Assembly (NCBI GenBank): GCA_035610365.1
Contig: CM069433.1
Span: 52,690,487 to 52,754,486 of the forward strand
Reading direction: 5' to 3'
From: Aquatica leii
Lineage: Eukaryota > Arthropoda > Insecta > Coleoptera > Lampyridae
DNA length: 64,000 bases
Positions 59,175 through 64,000 of this stretch are shown piece by piece. Below the pieces are notes generated by a model, which searched no databases, was not told the origin of the DNA, and saw nothing but the letters and a program-made list of their open reading frames with translations. How positions within the stretch are numbered: the first letter of the stretch is position 1; each line of letters opens with the position of its first letter. Position numbers and translations under genes: made by a program.

Positions 59175-62100
59175 TACGTAACCAAGAATATGGTACAAAT
59201 ATAGTATTTTTTACCAAGTGATATTATTTCGTTACCGAAAGCGGATATAACAAGAAACATTGAAAGTTTTAAAAGAGAGAAAGCTGTTGATTTAAACTCA
59301 ACCATTAAAAGGAAATTTCCGTTGCAAAAAACAATTTAATCTATGATTAAGGGTCCATTAGTTAATCGACCATTAACTGCTAGTCAACTTGACAACCGCG
59401 CGTTTTAATGTCAGTTTATGAAACAAAAATGACTACCAAAAAGGAGGTTATTTACAAATATTTACTTAAATCAAGAAAGAACTTTATCCTAAGCCGAAAG
59501 AATTTAGTATTGAAAAAGTATCCTTTTAATATTTAAATACCGATCTTATATTAGCTGAAATAACATCTGATAAGAAAACAAAAAAACAGTTTGTCGCTGA
59601 AATTACTAAGATACATAAAGACTAAAACTTTACAACTTGAAATTACTGTTTAATTTTTGAAGATCGTAGAGAATGAGATTTTTAGTAAAATCAATACAGA
59701 AACATTATGACATAGGTAAACTAAAATTCTATAGGACACATTCTAATAATTGTCTGTTTCTTCCTTTTTGGCATTTTTACGTTCCTATTAGGTTTTAGAT
59801 TGTTTTAATGTTGGTTTTATTTGTTTATTAAACTATATTTATGGTTTTATTTGCTTGTTTATTGGATTAATACATATCACTATGATATATTATACTTTTT
59901 GCATTTCTAGATTGAAATTGTTGATTATTTTGTTAGTGTTAAAAAAATAAAGTCCATTTGACAGAATTATGAGTTTTTTCTTGTTTTTATTTACTTTTCT
60001 AAAATTTGCTACATATATGGAGCAAAGTGAACATAATGAATTACCTTAAAAATTAATTTTTCCGAAATATTTGTTTCACAGGACTATTAACAGAATAAAT
60101 CAAGAAAATAGTTCAAAGACACAAAGCTTTTAAAAGCGTATACATTAGTAATACCATTGTTAATACAAATATAATCGACATTCTAACCGAAATAAAATCA
60201 ATACTTTGCGTTTACCATGTCAGAACATTGACTTTACGTGACCGTTTAATAAATGGAGATTATTAAAATAAATGACAGAAAATATTGCTTGATTTTGAGA
60301 TTGGTTAACTTCATATTGATAATATTTATCACTATTTGTTAAATTACAAGAACATAAATCGGAATTTACACGATTGCTTATAATAAAATAAACGAGGAAA
60401 CTTGTTATTGTTGTGTTCACAACAGATTTCATGATAAGTATATTTAAATCATAAGAAACTTGAAACCATTAGACTAGAAAATGCAACTAGACGTAGTAGT
60501 ATCAAATTGAATATTTTTTGATAATAAAAATTTTGAAACAAAACGTGCAACTAAAGATTAAAAATTTAGATGAAGTTTTGCAGAACTCTCAATAATGTAG
60601 TTATTTAGTGCCGCAAGAAATAGAACGAACTAATTGCATGTAAATTAAAAACTTAGATGTAAGGTTTATTGAGGTGTTGAAGAGATTACGTTTAAAAGTA
60701 AATAAATTAGCAGACTAATTGCAATTAACGTCTTTAAATACGTTGACTACTGTTACGTATTTGAAGACGTTATTAACAGTAGTATTTAAAATTTCCTAAT
60801 TCAACTATTTAGTAGAACTGTTTAAGAATTAGTATATTATTGTAAAACTTAATAACAGTTTAACAGAACAAAACTGTTAGTACAGTTCTTGTTAATATAT
60901 TTTTATGAAATCAGTGATAGAAAGAGCAGTTATCCTCATTTATAACAAAAGATTAAATCTATTAATAACTATATAAGTTGTCTAAGAATTAAATTGTCAG
61001 CTTTAAAGGTATACTTTTTTAACTAACAGTAAAACATCTTAGAATTTAAAACATCTTTCAATCTATACTGATTTGCTAACTGTATATTTCAAATTCAACC
61101 ACGATAAAAAATGATTTTATCGTTTATAAAAATGTAATTACAACAAAAAATTAACAAGAAAATCTTTTACTACCTCAATTGCATTTAAAAATTTAAAATG
61201 CTGACAAAATTATATCATAGATCTATAAGTACATTTCTAGGTACAAACTTACATTTATTGATTTCGTTTTTACGGAGACACAAACGTATAGTTTTCAAAA
61301 GTATTAACGACGAATTTTACTGATGCATCTTCTACTGATAAAATTTTAATGTATAACGTTACATGCTTTTGGAACAAAGTCAAATTCTCCATACAACCAT
61401 TACAGCATACCCTGATTGTAAACAATATTTTAAGATCAAGATCATTTGTTTTCGTTTTACAAAAATTTCCCCCAACAAATTCCTAAAAATTTACAGAATT
61501 TTTAATGTAAAACGATAACACAATGTTTAAACTATAATTGTTCTCTAAGGCATAACATAAAAAAATTAATGGATTTTCAGTTAAAGGCCAGAGCAATGTT
61601 ATGAAATAATTAATTCGATTACACGTTCGCTAAATATAACTAATGATGCCATTAAAATTACGTACATGAATATATAATTTTTTTAAAATTAAACTTATTG
61701 TTAATTTAATTATAGCATTAACATTTATTTAAAATAATATACAACAAATAAAATACATTCAAATAAAAAAAAACAATTAAATGTAAGTAATCGCTTTAAG
61801 GTAAAAAAAATCAACAATTTTGGCAAAGATTTACAATGCTAAATAAGTTTAAATCATCATGTTCCAAAAATTTTGCTGCCAAATACAATTTTTCCTTTGG
61901 CGTAAATGCGGAATTTGCCAATAAAATGGATTTCGATTATACATATATATATATGTTTATTTTCTTTCAACTGCTGTTTAAATACCAGAATGCACCTATA
62001 AAAATATACGCGTGGAGCTATAAAGTAATACATCGCTTCCATTACTTAAAATACGCTTAATTTTATGAAATAATATTAAATATCTACCTTAGATTTATTT

Positions 62101-62239
62101 AAAAAAAATGTATTTTCAGTGTAACTTATGATTTTAGGAATAATTAGAAATATGTTTGTTGATTTCACTGTTTACTAAATTCATAGTAAATTATTCCTTT
62201 CCATCTAAGTAATAGTTATTTATTTAACGAGTGTAAATT
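59175..62239. other. AT-rich DNA, nothing recognised
   Basis: Very AT-rich; no gene, repeat family or RNA recognised. The 60220-60432 and 61836-62060 frames lack motifs. Confidence 0.5.
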
Positions 62240-62345
62240 ACGCGTTTTTTTTTCCCGAGTGAAACGAGTGCTTTAAATGTCCACGAGAGTCAGCTTAGAC
62301 AGAAACGACTTAAATGCAACATTTTATTGCTCGAACAGAGACTAT
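62240..62345 (+). repeat. Third copy of the CCCGAGTGAAAC head
   Basis: CCCGAGTGAAACGAGTGCTT and TGCAACATTTTATTGCTCGA match 9335-9425 and, on the other strand, 28146-28231. Only the end of the element is here; the sequence after it is unrelated. Confidence 0.65.
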
Positions 62346-62817
62346 GAGGTCCCCAAAGTTTAAAAATCTCTCAAAAATAGCGAAAAATTAACATTTATGA
62401 CATACATCACGGTAAAGCGGGAGATTTAAAGATCCTCGAAGAAAGGCTGTTATAACTGCAAATCAATGTCGCTTCTGTTTATCTACATATTAAAATTCGA
62501 TGGAAAATCTTTTTCATTACAAATTTTTAAATTTCGTTAGTTCGCTTCTAGATTTTCAACCTGACACGCACGAGTTCTTAATAGAACAGTCAAATTATAC
62601 AAGAAAGGGGCGGCAAATCAGGTATTTTTGCTTTTTTGATATGTTGTTCATAAGGTAAAGGCAACGTTAAATAAAAGTTTTCAACCTCGACAGACGACCG
62701 GGTCATTGTCAAAAATTAGGAAAATCTCAACGGTACGGTTTCTTTATCCTCCTTATTGATCTTTAATTAACACTATTGAATTCTTCGTTCAAAGAGGGGC
62801 ATAAAAAAACTCAGTTT

Positions 62818-62880
62818 TTCTTTATGGCGACGTTTCGTGCACTAAATGTGCACTTCATCAGGCCACTGCAATTTATTATC
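62818..62880 (+). repeat. ACGTTTCG/CTTCATCAGG repeat end
   Basis: TATGGCGACGTTTCGTGCAC followed by ACTTCATCAGGCCACTG is the kind of string found at ends of dispersed arthropod repeats (Penelope-like elements or SINE tails). The GTGCAC words form a small palindrome. The family is not determined. Confidence 0.3.
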
Positions 62881-63585
62881 GTAAGTACACAACTATCTAA
62901 TCAAATAAGTTAGCAGTAACTAATTACAGATGTAAACAGAACAACACTAAACGTAAGAACTTACGTAGAATATTTGAGCAATTACTCCGAAGTTTGACAA
63001 ACATGAACGTCCTAAAATTAATTGACAAAAATGGGATTACTAACAGTCAATGATTAAGAACAATAAGTAAGTATAACTAATAAATGACAATACAATTAAA
63101 CATGGAGAACAAACACTATAGGCGAGTTGCACAAAGCAAATCAAAAATGTAGTAAGTGATTATTTATGAAATCGATTGTTACATCATCAATAGACGTGGT
63201 TTCATTAGCTATGCAGCAATTCTTTTGAGAAATAATCAGTTGTTACATTTTTTATTTACTTTGTGCAACCCGCCTTAAGATATGTATAATAAAACATTTA
63301 TTACAAGGTAACCTGTTATCAAAATAAACTAAAAATTGAAAATAACCGCGAAACACACTCAATAATTTTTTCGTAATTTTAGAAATTAAATTATTATAAA
63401 TACTACTTAAATTACACTAGTCTGCAAAAAAATATTTTTTATCGAGCCCTGACACTAGTCCGGGTGATTCTTATGTAAAATGACGTCCTAAATCCAAATA
63501 TGTATTCCGTTTTCCTCCATCCCCCACCATTTTCGAGGGAGCCCCAAATCTCTAATTTTACCACTTTTCGATAAATTAATTATAA
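62881..63585. other. Intergenic DNA
   Basis: No gene recognised. GAGTTGCACAAAGCAAATCA near 63124 and TTTACTTTGTGCAACCCGCC near 63255 form an inverted pair about 145 bp across, perhaps a small MITE. Confidence 0.4.
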
Positions 63586-63587
63586 TT

Positions 63588-63645
63588 TATTTATCGAACG
63601 ATAATAATAATTATAATAATTATTATAATAATAAATATATAGACA
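63588..63645. repeat. ATAATAATTATAAT microsatellite
   Basis: Interrupted (ATA/ATT)n simple sequence of about 55 bp. Confidence 0.8.
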
Positions 63646-63717
63646 TGAATTTAATTTAAATGGGAAAAAGAACTATTTTAGCTATAAACAGTAATAAATA
63701 AAAAGATATTCATCGTT

Positions 63718-64000
63718 ACTTGGTGCTTGCTTTCCTTTTATACCCTGAGGTACAGCTCTCTCGTTTCAAAAACCAGCAGTACTCCGCCAACATGCTTGCA
63801 TTCCACTTGCCTGAAAATCTCTTCTCCAGCTTAGCGATGTCTTGATAGAACCGTTCCCCGTGTTGATCCGAGACTGCTCCTTAATTTTCAACGAAAAAGT
63901 CCAGATGCGAGTGAAGGAAGTGAACTTTAAGAGACACGTTACATCCTATGTCCTTGTACGCTAAAAGCAGTTCCTCGACGTGGAGCAGTTCCTCGACCAG
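63718..64000 (-). pseudogene. Fragment of a repeated uncharacterised arthropod protein
   Basis: Minus strand from the right edge reads VEELLHVEELLLAYKDIGCN, VSLKVHFLHSHLDFF, then GAVSDQHGERFYQDIAKLEK, RFSGKWNASMLAEYCWFLKR and ends GYKRKAS. The HSHLDFF-EN-GAVSD-HGERF-QDI and KWN-SMLA-YCW boxes are those of an uncharacterised protein found in many copies in arthropod genomes, presumably from a mobile element. One in-frame stop interrupts it. The rest lies beyond the window. Confidence 0.7.

Noticed and set aside
59175-62239. Short frames of 60-75 aa
   Set aside because: Low-complexity Ile/Lys/Asn/Phe composition expected from AT-rich noncoding DNA, with no motifs.

Overview
This is an AT-rich piece of an animal nuclear genome, almost certainly from an insect. 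The reasons are 50-55 bp introns in the one recognisable host gene, a dense mix of BEL/Pao, Gypsy, Copia, Tc1/mariner, IS630-like, pogo and hAT/P-like elements, and very little unique coding sequence. The species cannot be fixed from the sequence. One degenerate transposase and an edge ORF belong to families I associate with hemipteran genomes, but that is only a hint.

Left part (1-32 kb), a transposon graveyard. In order it holds: a BEL/Pao fossil ending in an 88-bp direct repeat; a Gypsy LTR-gag fossil; a 1.15-kb fold-back element; a decayed transposase with an N-terminal CxCK-type motif; a short hAT-like MITE; a decayed mariner-like gene; a 7.2-kb Copia fossil with a clean 5-bp target duplication (GCTAG); a second family of repeats sharing CCAGCAAACA-type ends; a 0.95-kb MITE carrying tandem repeats; a tRNA-derived SINE-like insert; and a Gypsy pol fossil on the minus strand. 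The Copia fossil is split by a 3.1-kb terminal-inverted-repeat element that seems to carry two spliceable, frame-compatible exons.

Middle part (32.2-34.3 kb), the most unusual block. It has a 53-bp tandem repeat, a strikingly GC-rich patch, then intronless, closely spaced plus-strand ORFs. The second ORF (75 aa) matches the PP1/eIF2alpha-binding domain of PPP1R15 (GADD34), herpesvirus ICP34.5 and ASFV DP71L. The compact layout, with polyadenylation signals at or overlapping the stop codons, resembles a piece of DNA virus or virus-like element, though origin from a host gene is possible.

Right-middle part (35.3-46 kb), a host gene on the minus strand. Seven consecutive exons encode the second part of the NT-type C2 domain, a Ser/Thr-rich linker and the conserved C-terminus of a FAM102/EEIG1 homologue. 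All splice phases agree. The first coding exon(s) lie outside what I could recognise. Its roughly 7-kb intron contains a MITE (7-bp TSD) interrupted by a Tc1 element with an intact DD34E transposase, and a 50-bp decayed copy of the gene's own C2 exon.

Right part (46.6-64 kb). An IS630-like element (46667-51828) is interrupted by a 2.9-kb element with 8-bp target duplications and seven TGTACTC motifs in each subterminal region. Beyond it are remnants of a mariner-like and a pogo-like transposase, a GC-rich palindrome, scattered short repeats, and at the edge a minus-strand fragment of an uncharacterised repeated arthropod protein.
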